A DNA stretch of 64,000 nt from Algoriphagus machipongonensis (lineage in GTDB: Bacteria > Bacteroidota > Bacteroidia > Cytophagales > Cyclobacteriaceae), in contig NZ_CM001023.1 in NCBI RefSeq assembly GCF_000166275.1, positions 186,001 to 250,000 on the forward strand, written 5' to 3'. The position numbers were made by a program, and so were the translations under genes. Below the pieces are notes generated by a model. The model was not told the origin of the DNA, made no database searches, and saw only the letters and a list, made by a program, of their open reading frames with translations. Each line of letters starts with the position of its first letter. The stretch's first letter is position 1. Shown here one piece after another: positions 35,802 to 44,742 of this stretch.

Positions 35802-38800
35802 ATGAAAAAGTTTCTAATAATAACTGCTGGAGTATTTATCGTATTAATCGGAGCTGCTATTGCATTTCCCATTCTTTTTAAGGATAAAATTGCTGCCCGA
35901 ATTGACCAAGAAATTGCCCAATCTGTGAACGCTAAAGTCCTTTATGATTTGGACAATGTCAGTTTGAGCATTTTTCGGAGCTTTCCCAATATCTCAGCAA
36001 ACATTCAAGAATTCGGAATTGTAGGGAATGCTCCCTTTGAAACCGATACTCTAGTAACACTGGATGAATTACAGATAGATTTCAACCTAAAATCGGTTCT
36101 TTTTGATGATTACCCAACACTTACTGGGGTACACCTCAATGGAGGAAATCTATATATTAAAGTGCTTCAAGATGGTACTGCCAATTATGATATTATGTAC
36201 CCAAGCACAGACACTACTGCTGTAGCTGAAGAAAGCAATATGAGAATCGGAATAGATCAAATTGAGATCAACCATCTCAACTTAGTCTATGATGATAGAC
36301 AGCTCGATTATTTTATGGCTTTAGGAGAAATTAATGCTCAGGGAAACGGTGAATTTACTTCAGATGTTTATGAACTTCCGATTGAACTAGAGGCATTAAT
36401 TGCGGAAGTCAACTATGAGGGGACTTCTTACCTTTCCAACAAGAATTTCTCAGGAGAAACTGCTTTAACTGTAGATATGGAGCAGATGAAATTCACTTTG
36501 GGAGAAGGCAATTTCCAACTGAATGATTTCATTTTTGGTCTAACAGGATTTTTGAGCATGCCTGATGAGGATATAAACCTTGACTTAGCTTTTGAAGGAA
36601 AAGACAATGAATTTAAAAGTATCCTATCACTGGTACCAGGAATCTATTCTGACAGCTTTTCTAGTTTAGAAACTTCCGGAACCATGGATTTTCAGGGTAA
36701 TGTAAAGGGAGTTTATAACGAGCAGAAGTTTCCATCTTTTGATGTGTCTTTAAAAATCGCTGATGGGATGTTTAAATATCAGGATCTGCCAAAACCCGTG
36801 AAAAATGTCAATTTAGACATGCAGGTGTTGAATGAAACAGACCAAATAGATAATACCTCTATTTCCATCCCAAATTTCAATTTGGACTTTGGTAGCAATC
36901 CGATTTCAGGTAAATTTTTCTTATCAGATTTGATTTCATATACCATTGATGCGGCTGTAAAAGGAAACTTGAATTTAGAAGAATTGACTTCTATTTTCCC
37001 AATAGAGGGAATGGATCTGAAAGGTAACCTAGCTCTTGATGCTGTCGCAAAAGGAAGATATGACTCAGTAGCAAATGAAATTCCAAACATTGATGCAAAC
37101 TTCTCATTAGTGAATGGGTATGCAAAAAGTGCTGACTATCCTGCGCCTTTGGAAGCTATCAATGTCAAGGCTATCGTTAAAAACAGCACAGGAAAAATGA
37201 ATGACTTCTTGGTAAACTTGAGCCAATTTGGTTTCGAGTTGGAAGGAGAAGAAATCCAAGGAAACATGACCATTGAGGACTTTGATAAACTCAACTGGAA
37301 TGGGCAGGTAAAAGGTGCCGTAGACTTGAAAAAGCTTTTGACAATTTTCCCAATGGAAGACATGAGCATGGAAGGGAAAATTCTGGCTGATATACAAACT
37401 AAAGGTTCTTATGCCGCCATAGAAGCTAAAAACTACCAACAACTGGAAACGAAGGGTTCTATAGACGTTTCCAATTTTAAATACAATTCTGTTGATGTTC
37501 CACAAGGAGTAGAGATTTCTAAAGCTAATGCTACGTTCAGCCCTGAACGAATTACTTTGACACAAATGGATTCCAAGCTTGGTGAAAGCCAAGTCAATGC
37601 CAGTGGTTCATTGAGTAATTATATGAATTACCTTTTGGGAGAGAATGGAACTCTTAAAGGTCAGCTGACTGTCAACAGTCCGCGTTTCAATGTAAATGAA
37701 TGGATGAGTGAATCGACTCAAACCGATAGCTCTAATTCTGAACTCACCGTCATTGAGCTTCCCAAAAATATAGATTTCACCATGTCAGTTGCAGCCAACG
37801 AGGTTTTATACGACAATATGAACCTGAAGGAAATGAAAGGTGAAATGCTATTGAAAGATGGGATTCTTACTTTCAGGGATGCCTCTATGAGTACGATGGG
37901 AGGTAGAATTGCCTTGACTGGTAGCTATGACTCAAGGGATTTATCTACACCGAAATTTAATTTCGATTTAAATGTATCCGATCTAAGCATTTCTGAGGCA
38001 TTTAGTACATTGAACACTGTAAAGGCATTTGCACCGATTGCACAAAATCTAACAGGTACCTTCAATTCCAATTTGAATTTTTCTGGAGTTTTGGGTCAAG
38101 ACATGATGCCATTATTAGCTAGTTTGGATGGAAACGGTCTATTGAAAGTGGCAGAAACCGCTTTAAAGGACAGTAAAATCCTAGAAGGCATCACGAGTCT
38201 TACCAAACTAAAAGATGTCAATACTTTACAGCTAAAGAATGTTACCATTCCAATCTCTATAGACAATGGAGTAATGGATGTGAAACCATTTGATGTGAAA
38301 CTTTGGGATTATCAGGCCAAGGTTCAGGGTACAGCTGGATTTGATGGCTCAATCAATTACTTGATCAATTTGGATGTGCCTGCAAATAAATTCGGTTCGC
38401 AGGCCAATTCCTTGTTGGCAACGGTCACAGGTACGAAAGTCGATGAAAATACAACCATTCCTTTAGCACTTAATCTTACAGGAACCTATAAATCACCAAA
38501 AGTGGGATTAGCCGGTGGTAATAGCATTGAATCGCTGGTAGCAGATGCACTCAAAGCAAGGATCAGTGGAGAAACTTTATCCTTAAAGACTAAAGCTACA
38601 GAGGAATTTAACGCTTCTCAGGACAGTGTTAAGCAGCAATTAAAGCTGAAATCTGAAGTTGCTCAAGACAGCGCGAAAAAAGAAGTGGATAAGCAAACTA
38701 ATGCCAGTAAAGACAAAGCAGTAGAAGAAGCCAAAAATTTGTTGAAAGGATTCCTTAAAAGCAGCACCCAAACCAAGAAGGATACGACAGTGAAGAAAGA

Positions 38801-38807
38801 TAATTGA
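35802..38807 (+). CDS. AsmA family inner-membrane-anchored protein
   Basis: 1001 residues. One N-terminal membrane helix (about 4-25), then a long region of beta-strands with AsmA/AsmA_2-type repeats (FNLKSVLFDDYPTLTGVHLNGGNLYIKV near the start), and a C-terminal tail rich in K, E and T (from about residue 930) that may form a coiled coil. AsmA-like proteins form long grooves bridging inner and outer membrane and are linked to lipid transport. A hairpin at 38841-38870 follows. High confidence for the family; the transported lipid is unknown. Confidence 0.88.
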   Translation: MKKFLIITAGVFIVLIGAAIAFPILFKDKIAARIDQEIAQSVNAKVLYDLDNVSLSIFRSFPNISANIQEFGIVGNAPFETDTLVTLDELQIDFNLKSVLFDDYPTLTGVHLNGGNLYIKVLQDGTANYDIMYPSTDTTAVAEESNMRIGIDQIEINHLNLVYDDRQLDYFMALGEINAQGNGEFTSDVYELPIELEALIAEVNYEGTSYLSNKNFSGETALTVDMEQMKFTLGEGNFQLNDFIFGLTGFLSMPDEDINLDLAFEGKDNEFKSILSLVPGIYSDSFSSLETSGTMDFQGNVKGVYNEQKFPSFDVSLKIADGMFKYQDLPKPVKNVNLDMQVLNETDQIDNTSISIPNFNLDFGSNPISGKFFLSDLISYTIDAAVKGNLNLEELTSIFPIEGMDLKGNLALDAVAKGRYDSVANEIPNIDANFSLVNGYAKSADYPAPLEAINVKAIVKNSTGKMNDFLVNLSQFGFELEGEEIQGNMTIEDFDKLNWNGQVKGAVDLKKLLTIFPMEDMSMEGKILADIQTKGSYAAIEAKNYQQLETKGSIDVSNFKYNSVDVPQGVEISKANATFSPERITLTQMDSKLGESQVNASGSLSNYMNYLLGENGTLKGQLTVNSPRFNVNEWMSESTQTDSSNSELTVIELPKNIDFTMSVAANEVLYDNMNLKEMKGEMLLKDGILTFRDASMSTMGGRIALTGSYDSRDLSTPKFNFDLNVSDLSISEAFSTLNTVKAFAPIAQNLTGTFNSNLNFSGVLGQDMMPLLASLDGNGLLKVAETALKDSKILEGITSLTKLKDVNTLQLKNVTIPISIDNGVMDVKPFDVKLWDYQAKVQGTAGFDGSINYLINLDVPANKFGSQANSLLATVTGTKVDENTTIPLALNLTGTYKSPKVGLAGGNSIESLVADALKARISGETLSLKTKATEEFNASQDSVKQQLKLKSEVAQDSAKKEVDKQTNASKDKAVEEAKNLLKGFLKSSTQTKKDTTVKKDN

Positions 38808-38840
38808 TTAGGCAATAGATAATAGTCGAAAGACAATAGA

Positions 38841-38870
38841 AATAGCCCATGGTTTCAATCGTGGGCTATT
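38841..38870 (+). terminator. Hairpin after the AsmA gene
   Basis: Arms AATAGCCCA (38841-38849) and TGGGCTATT (38862-38870) form a nine-pair stem with a 12-base loop, lying between convergent genes. The T run after it is short, so it is a moderate terminator. Confidence 0.6.
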
Positions 38871-38905
38871 CCTGTTTATATAGAGTATTCAGGATCAATC
38901 TTTGT

Positions 38906-39355
38906 TTAGTTTTGATTCATCTCCGCTACCTTTTTCTCAATATGTTCCACTACTTGTTTCATTCCTTTCTCCGGACTAAAATCTAATAGTTTAAGGTCGT
39001 CCAAAACTACAGCTGAATGTCCCGGAGGCATATAAAACAAGTCTCCCTCATTTAAGATTACTTCACCATCCTCATCATAAATCATTTTCAAAGAACCTTT
39101 GATGATGTATCCCCAATGTGGAACTTGACAAGAATTATTTTTCAGGCCTTCCAATAAAGGCCCCAAGTCTGTACCAGCAGGCATTTCGTTTACTGCTACA
39201 GACATACCTCCCCAATCATCCAAGTGATTGATGACCATATTCTTTGGAAAATCAGAGATCGCAATATGTTTTTCAGGATTGGCTTTTTCTTTAAAGCCCA
39301 TTGCAGCTAAAAATCCCAGAAGGAAAACTGCCGACATGATAAAGTAATTTTTCAT
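38906..39355 (-). CDS. Secreted cupin-domain protein
   Basis: 149 residues from the ATG at 39355 (MKNYFIM), which starts a signal/membrane segment; the frame to 39415 gives an unlikely longer start. Residues about 45-130 form a small cupin: HWGYIIKGSLKMIYDEDGEVILNEGDLFYMPPGHSAVV. The metal-ligand pattern is only partly kept. It lies downstream of the AraC-TPR regulator on the same strand. Function unknown. Confidence 0.75.
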   Translation of the reverse strand: MKNYFIMSAVFLLGFLAAMGFKEKANPEKHIAISDFPKNMVINHLDDWGGMSVAVNEMPAGTDLGPLLEGLKNNSCQVPHWGYIIKGSLKMIYDEDGEVILNEGDLFYMPPGHSAVVLDDLKLLDFSPEKGMKQVVEHIEKKVAEMNQN

Positions 39356-39449
39356 AGTACTAATGTTTAAAGTTGCTATGAAAATTCGCCATGAATCTTG
39401 TGGCATACATATCAAATCTGTGGCATATCCTTATAAAATAGTTGCAAAA

Positions 39450-41588
39450 TCAGCTTTCCACCTGAACAAGTTTTTGAAAATCAGGGTCATCAAAAAGCGA
39501 GACTAAAAATATATCTCTTTCATAATCCCAATAATGTCTTAATTGTCCTTCTTCCTTGGCTATTGCCAATTGTGAAATCGCTTCTTTTTTAAAACCTGCC
39601 AAAGCTAAAATCCTGGCTTTATGATAGGCAATGTGGTAGGGGTATTCGTGCCGTCTCCATTTTAATTCCGTTTGATCTCCAAATTGATTGAGGAGATTTT
39701 CAATTTGATTAAAGGAACTTCTTTTTGCTTTTACATAAGTCAAATAGATCTCTAATTCTAGCTTCAATTTTGGCTGAAGTTTTAGCCTATCATTTATCAA
39801 GCTCTCGGCATTTTCCAGATCTCCAGCTAAAAAATAAGCATCGATCAAGTCATAATCTCCAACTCCTTCATTCGGAAATTCTTTTAGGAATTCAATCGCT
39901 TTATTCGCAAAATACTTCGACGAAGAATCATTGGATTTTAATTGATATTCCAATGCTGCATGAACCAAATATGCTGGATAAAGTGATTGATCACGATAGG
40001 TATTTAGCAAACTATCCACCGAACCCCGCCCTTTTCCCATCCCTACATAGGTACTAATCCATAATTCGGGAATAGCTGAATTTTGTAAATCTTCCGGAAT
40101 CGACTTTAAATATTCAACACATTCATCAAACCTGTGGAGCATCAGGAGAGATTCTGCTTTATTCCTAGTTTTGAAATAATGCCAAATCAAACCCATTTCA
40201 TTGACATTGGGATTCTGAACTTGGGCTAATACTTCCAAGGCTTTTTCTGGCATAAAAAGAGACTTGTATTTATGTCCTGCCATAATATTAAAATAATAAT
40301 CCTGCTGATAATCATCCAATATGCCCAAGCAAACCTGCAAAGCTTCCTTATACCTTCTTTGAAACATATTTGATTGCTCAAGGTATAAGGACATTTCATA
40401 TTGGGTCATTGTGGGAATTTTTTCAACCCTTTCCATGATTGAGTCAACTTTTGAATAATCGACAAACCAGGACATAAAAATCTGGGCCATGACAAAATTG
40501 GGTTCCAGAGTGGTAGCTTCTCTGAAATAATTATAGGCCTTAGATGGATATAATCCATCTTTCATTTCAGCAAGTCCTTTTAAATATGCACTGTATGCAT
40601 CATAGCTCGGAGGTTTCAATTTCCCGATTTTTACATCTTCCAAATTGACAAGGAGTCCCAAGACATCCAGTCTTATTTCTTCAATTATGGACATCACGCT
40701 ATCCCTATGCCCTTTTTTGATTGGAAAATGATAGATCGATTCCAGTGATATACCATCAATCAAACTCACATCAAAATAAATTACATCGTTCGATAGGTAA
40801 TAATTCCCAATCAGTAAGTTCCGAGCATCAACCAACTCTGAAAAGGTAGGTCGATTTTCCTGATCATTGCTTAATACACCCAAGCTAGGAAGGTATTCAT
40901 CTACAGTAAAAGCAGGAACAGTTTTGATACCTTCCACATTATCCAGCTGCGTAGCAATCCAGCTACTGGCAATTTCACCTATGGAATTCAGCTGAGAATT
41001 TCCTGTTTCGTTTTTTAAAGGAACAATTGCGATTCTGGAGTTCTGAGGTAAATGGAATTTTGATGAGTCTTCTTTTTGAAAAAAATAAATTCCGAATGGA
41101 ACAATGATCAAGAGTGCTATCCAAATCAAACTTTGATAGTTTTTTTTCGAAGTTGAATCGACATCCCAAGGCAAAGGGATGGCTTTTTTTAGTATTTCAT
41201 GAATTTCCGGATGCAAATAAAATTCGTAGATATCTTTCCCTTTAGGGCTGAAGGTATCTTCCATTTTTTTGATCTCTCCTGGACTAATTCCAAAATCATC
41301 TTTGAAGCACTTATTGAAATAGGAAGGATTGTCAAAACCTACTTTAAAACTAATCTCTGAACCGGTAAAATCAGTTTTTAGCAGATATTCATAGGCTTTG
41401 AGTAACCTTATATATCTGATAAATCTACCCGTGGATAATGAAGTAGATTTTTTTAATTTCCGATGAGTTTGTTCTCTACTTAGGGATAAGGCAGAAGCCA
41501 ATTCATTTCCATTAAAATCACTATCATCCAAATTGGATAATACTATTTCAATAGCTGATTGAATAAAACTTCCGCTTTGTAAATCCAT
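39450..41588 (-). CDS. Membrane-bound AraC-type regulator with TolB-like and TPR domains
   Basis: 712 residues from the ATG at 41588 (a TTG two codons earlier is ignored). Residues about 5-105 form an AraC-type helix-turn-helix domain: GNELASALSLSREQTHRKLKKST and later FKVGFDNPSYFNKCFKDDFGISPGE. A membrane helix lies at about 148-168 (LIWIALLIIVPFGIYFF). Then a TolB-N-like domain (IAIVPLKNETGNSQLNSIGEIASSW), and about 400 residues of TPR-like helices. The N-terminal DNA-binding domain before one membrane helix recalls CadC/ToxR topology: a periplasmic or surface TPR part may control gene activity from the membrane. Target unknown; cupin gene downstream is a candidate. Confidence 0.85.
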   Translation of the reverse strand: MDLQSGSFIQSAIEIVLSNLDDSDFNGNELASALSLSREQTHRKLKKSTSLSTGRFIRYIRLLKAYEYLLKTDFTGSEISFKVGFDNPSYFNKCFKDDFGISPGEIKKMEDTFSPKGKDIYEFYLHPEIHEILKKAIPLPWDVDSTSKKNYQSLIWIALLIIVPFGIYFFQKEDSSKFHLPQNSRIAIVPLKNETGNSQLNSIGEIASSWIATQLDNVEGIKTVPAFTVDEYLPSLGVLSNDQENRPTFSELVDARNLLIGNYYLSNDVIYFDVSLIDGISLESIYHFPIKKGHRDSVMSIIEEIRLDVLGLLVNLEDVKIGKLKPPSYDAYSAYLKGLAEMKDGLYPSKAYNYFREATTLEPNFVMAQIFMSWFVDYSKVDSIMERVEKIPTMTQYEMSLYLEQSNMFQRRYKEALQVCLGILDDYQQDYYFNIMAGHKYKSLFMPEKALEVLAQVQNPNVNEMGLIWHYFKTRNKAESLLMLHRFDECVEYLKSIPEDLQNSAIPELWISTYVGMGKGRGSVDSLLNTYRDQSLYPAYLVHAALEYQLKSNDSSSKYFANKAIEFLKEFPNEGVGDYDLIDAYFLAGDLENAESLINDRLKLQPKLKLELEIYLTYVKAKRSSFNQIENLLNQFGDQTELKWRRHEYPYHIAYHKARILALAGFKKEAISQLAIAKEEGQLRHYWDYERDIFLVSLFDDPDFQKLVQVES

Positions 41589-41703
41589 TTCCAAAAAGAT
41601 ATAAAAAAAGTATTGTATTGAATTTAAGGTTTTTAAAGTTGGAATTGATGAATTTCAAGCTGTTTTCACTCATAGGCGTTTATCAAAATCCTATTGAAGC
41701 AAA

Positions 41704-41731
41704 AAGCCCCAGACCTTTCGATCTGGGGCTT
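41704..41731 (-). terminator. Strong terminator after the PKD/cytochrome c dehydrogenase gene
   Basis: Ten-base perfect arms AAGCCCCAGA (41704-41713) and TCTGGGGCTT (41722-41731), followed in minus-strand reading by T(5). It lies about 50 bases after the stop at 41784. Confidence 0.9.
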
Positions 41732-41783
41732 GGCTATTTCGGGTTTGTATCTTTAAACCATACGGTTTTGACTCAAACTTGAA

Positions 41784-44600
41784 TTACTTGTTTTTAAACT
41801 CTACTTCATTTACAGAAACCAATACCTGATCTGGGGCTGCCTCTGAATTCTTAAAGATAAAGTAAATATCATGAGTCCCTGACACTTCAGAAATTTTTGT
41901 TGAAGGGGTAGCGGACAATTGTCTTCTCCATTCTGTCATAGTCATCCCTTCCGGTGGTCTAAAGCCTCCACCTGCAGGAGCTTTCGTAACTTTTTCTGTT
42001 TCTCCTAATAATTCTCCAGTAGGAGAATCTAATCTAACCTCTACAGATGCACCGATAGCTCCCACACGATCACTGATACCTAGATAAAACATGATTTCTT
42101 TGATACCTGTCATGTCGATATCCTTGAAACTAAAATAGGACTGATCTCCAATCATCGAGAAGCTAACTCTTGGTGTGGTTAACAATTGGACTCCTTTACG
42201 ATCTGCTGACAGTTGTGGGTCTAGGAATGGATTTCTCAAGGCAACATAGTCCTCTCCTGTTAAAGATGGTGTGTTTCCAGAACCTTTATCTGTATAGAAA
42301 GCACGTAACAAATAACCTCCTTCGCCATCTTCCCCTTCTGGAACTTCTGCATTTACAGATCCAGCTAAAGGAAGGGATTCTACAGTAGGTTTCAGTTCAT
42401 TCATATTCATGATATAATCTACCATCCTGGTAACATCTGACTCTGATAATTGAGGATGCGCACTCATGGCATGATCTCCCCATACACCACTTCCACCATT
42501 AATTACTTTGCCCACTAACATTTTTACATTTTCTGCAGTGTTTTCATATTTATCAGCCACAGCTTGATAGCTTGGTCCAATAGAAGCTTTGTCATATTGA
42601 TGACAAGACTTACAATCGCTTGACTCAATAAGATTTTTGCCAATGGTTAGCACAGCCATAGATTCTGCTCCACTTTGTTTAGAAGCAATTTCGATCGGAT
42701 CAAAACCAGCAGGCACATAGTCAAATGTAACGGCTACCTCATTTGCTTTGATACTGCCATCTGCGCTGCTACCATCTTCCTTGTCAGAAACCTGAACTTG
42801 ATAATTTAGTGAGCTCTCTCCGAAGTAGAATGTTCGGTTTTTCCCGTCAAAATCAATGATAACCACTGGTTCCTCATTTCCAGCAATCAAATCCAAGCTA
42901 GCAGAATTTGATTCGCCTTTGGTATCAGTAACTGTTAAAGTCGCCTGATATTCACCTGCATTTTCAAATGTATAGGATGGGTTAGGGCCCTCTAGTTCTA
43001 CCGCTGAACCATCAGACGATTTGATAGCCCAAGAATACTTCAAATTTCCCTCATCATAATCATCAAAGTCATTCGTACCTTCTGCTGAAAAATTGGTAGT
43101 AAAAGGAATAGCTCCAGCTAATTTATCAGCTGATGCATGGACATTTGGCTTTCTGTTTCCTGCATTGTACTCGATTTTTACAATTCTCGAATTGGAATTT
43201 CCTCTAAACCATGCACTTCCATATTCTAAAACATACAAGGCACCATCAGGACCAAAATCCATATCAATAGCAGAGCTAAATGTATCGTTTGGCAAAAATC
43301 TTTCCATCGATTGATAATCTCCATTTTCATCCATGGATACAGACATAATCCAGCCTCTCATAAACTCCACGATCAACCATTTCCCTTCATAATAAGCTGG
43401 AAAAGTAAAGGGAGCATCAGGTGCAAAATCAGCTTTCCTAAATACAGGTCCACCTGTGGCACTCCTTCCAGAACTTCCTACTAAAGGAAACTCTTCGGAT
43501 ACCCCATATGGATACCAAATGAATGCAGGAATTACAGGAGTGGGCAATTCTCTTAAACCTGTGTTATTGACAGATTCATTGACTGGGTTATTTACATCGT
43601 AGAATTCACCAAAGGTTTCTGTTTCATAATCATGGCTGGTATAAGGATAGTTGTTGCCAATGAAATATGGCCATCCAAAAAAGCCCGGACCTTTGGCCTG
43701 ATTAAATTCATCATATCCTCTTGGACCCCAAATAGAGTCAATAGAGGCATCTGGCCCCACTTCTCCCCAATACAAATAGCCTGTTTCACTATCAATCGTA
43801 GGTCTCCAGGGGTTTCTGTGACCCATCGTGTAGATTTCGGGTCTTGTTTTTTCAGTCCCAACAGGAAATAAATTTCCTTCAGGAATGCTGTAGGTTCCAT
43901 CATCCTCTGGATGGATTCTTAAAATTTTACCTCTTAAATCATTGGTGTTTCCTGGCGCTCTTTGATCATCAGCATTTTCATGACCTGGTCTCTCATCCAG
44001 ATTGGATGTACCTAATCTAGGATTGGCAGTATTATTACCTACCGTTAAAAATAAATTGCCTTCTTGATCAAAGGCCATTCCTCCACCAGTATGGCAACAT
44101 TCTTCTCTTTGAGTAGGAATCTCTAACAAGATTTTTTTGGAGCTTTCTACCAATTCATTCCCTTGCAGTTCATACCTAGCCAACACATGTTTCGTATCTA
44201 CCGGATCTGCATAATATAGGTAAACCCAATGATTTTGCTCAAAATCAGGATGTGCGATTACACCCATTAATCCCTCTTCAGCTTCTCTGACAGCACCTTC
44301 CTTGTTTGTGTATTTTGTATTAACTGGGATGGTAGTGACCAGGGTCAATTCCCCAGTTTTTTCGTCTAGAATTTTGACGCCACCTTTTCTTTCCACAAAG
44401 AGAATTCTACTATTGGGAAGGAAAGTCATTTCCATGGGTTCATCCATTCCCTCTGTCAATACCACTTTTGTAAACCTATTTTCTTCAGGTTTAACTGTGG
44501 GATCATCGGTGGGTTTAGATTCTTTACAGCTACCCAAAGCAAAGATCAATAGGAAAGCCATAAGGGTGAAATAGCTTTCTCTGGTATTTAAAGAGAACAT
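41784..44600 (-). CDS. PQQ-type sugar dehydrogenase with PKD, cytochrome c and C-terminal domains (lipoprotein)
   Basis: 938 residues. Lipobox ends at ALGSC (about residue 25). Residues about 40-470 are a soluble glucose/sorbosone dehydrogenase-type propeller (GMDEPMEMTFLPNSRILFVERKGG, GLMGVIAHPDF, TMGHRNPWRP). A PKD domain follows (about 480-560), then a cytochrome c with haem motif C-K-S-C-H at about 663-667 and the axial Met in HAMSAHP. The last 190 residues look like a carbohydrate-binding (CBM6-like) beta domain. It probably oxidises extracytoplasmic sugars and passes electrons through its own haem. The order of domains is reversed against the other such enzyme at 48584. A TTTGTCA-att-TGACAAA palindrome lies about 55 bases upstream. 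Confidence 0.87.
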   Translation of the reverse strand: MFSLNTRESYFTLMAFLLIFALGSCKESKPTDDPTVKPEENRFTKVVLTEGMDEPMEMTFLPNSRILFVERKGGVKILDEKTGELTLVTTIPVNTKYTNKEGAVREAEEGLMGVIAHPDFEQNHWVYLYYADPVDTKHVLARYELQGNELVESSKKILLEIPTQREECCHTGGGMAFDQEGNLFLTVGNNTANPRLGTSNLDERPGHENADDQRAPGNTNDLRGKILRIHPEDDGTYSIPEGNLFPVGTEKTRPEIYTMGHRNPWRPTIDSETGYLYWGEVGPDASIDSIWGPRGYDEFNQAKGPGFFGWPYFIGNNYPYTSHDYETETFGEFYDVNNPVNESVNNTGLRELPTPVIPAFIWYPYGVSEEFPLVGSSGRSATGGPVFRKADFAPDAPFTFPAYYEGKWLIVEFMRGWIMSVSMDENGDYQSMERFLPNDTFSSAIDMDFGPDGALYVLEYGSAWFRGNSNSRIVKIEYNAGNRKPNVHASADKLAGAIPFTTNFSAEGTNDFDDYDEGNLKYSWAIKSSDGSAVELEGPNPSYTFENAGEYQATLTVTDTKGESNSASLDLIAGNEEPVVIIDFDGKNRTFYFGESSLNYQVQVSDKEDGSSADGSIKANEVAVTFDYVPAGFDPIEIASKQSGAESMAVLTIGKNLIESSDCKSCHQYDKASIGPSYQAVADKYENTAENVKMLVGKVINGGSGVWGDHAMSAHPQLSESDVTRMVDYIMNMNELKPTVESLPLAGSVNAEVPEGEDGEGGYLLRAFYTDKGSGNTPSLTGEDYVALRNPFLDPQLSADRKGVQLLTTPRVSFSMIGDQSYFSFKDIDMTGIKEIMFYLGISDRVGAIGASVEVRLDSPTGELLGETEKVTKAPAGGGFRPPEGMTMTEWRRQLSATPSTKISEVSGTHDIYFIFKNSEAAPDQVLVSVNEVEFKNK

Positions 44601-44653
44601 ACTTAAATCAGGTTATTGGGAATGATTGAGTTTGGAAGTCAATATTGGTTTAT

Positions 44654-44670
44654 TTTGTCAATTTGACAAA
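44654..44670. promoter_or_regulatory. Palindrome upstream of the dehydrogenase gene (possible operator)
   Basis: TTTGTCA and TGACAAA arms separated by three bases, 54 bases ahead of the start at 44600. The symmetry and position fit an operator for a dimeric regulator. No regulator gene is adjacent, so the protein is not known. Confidence 0.4.
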
Positions 44671-44742
44671 TTAGAAAATTGATGACTAATAAAATTTACT
44701 ATTCGGTAGAATATTAGGATAAACGCTCGAAATAGCTCATTT

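Noticed and set aside
37107..37592. 161-residue frame antisense to the AsmA gene
   Set aside because: Shadow of a strongly coding strand; no start context or family resemblance.
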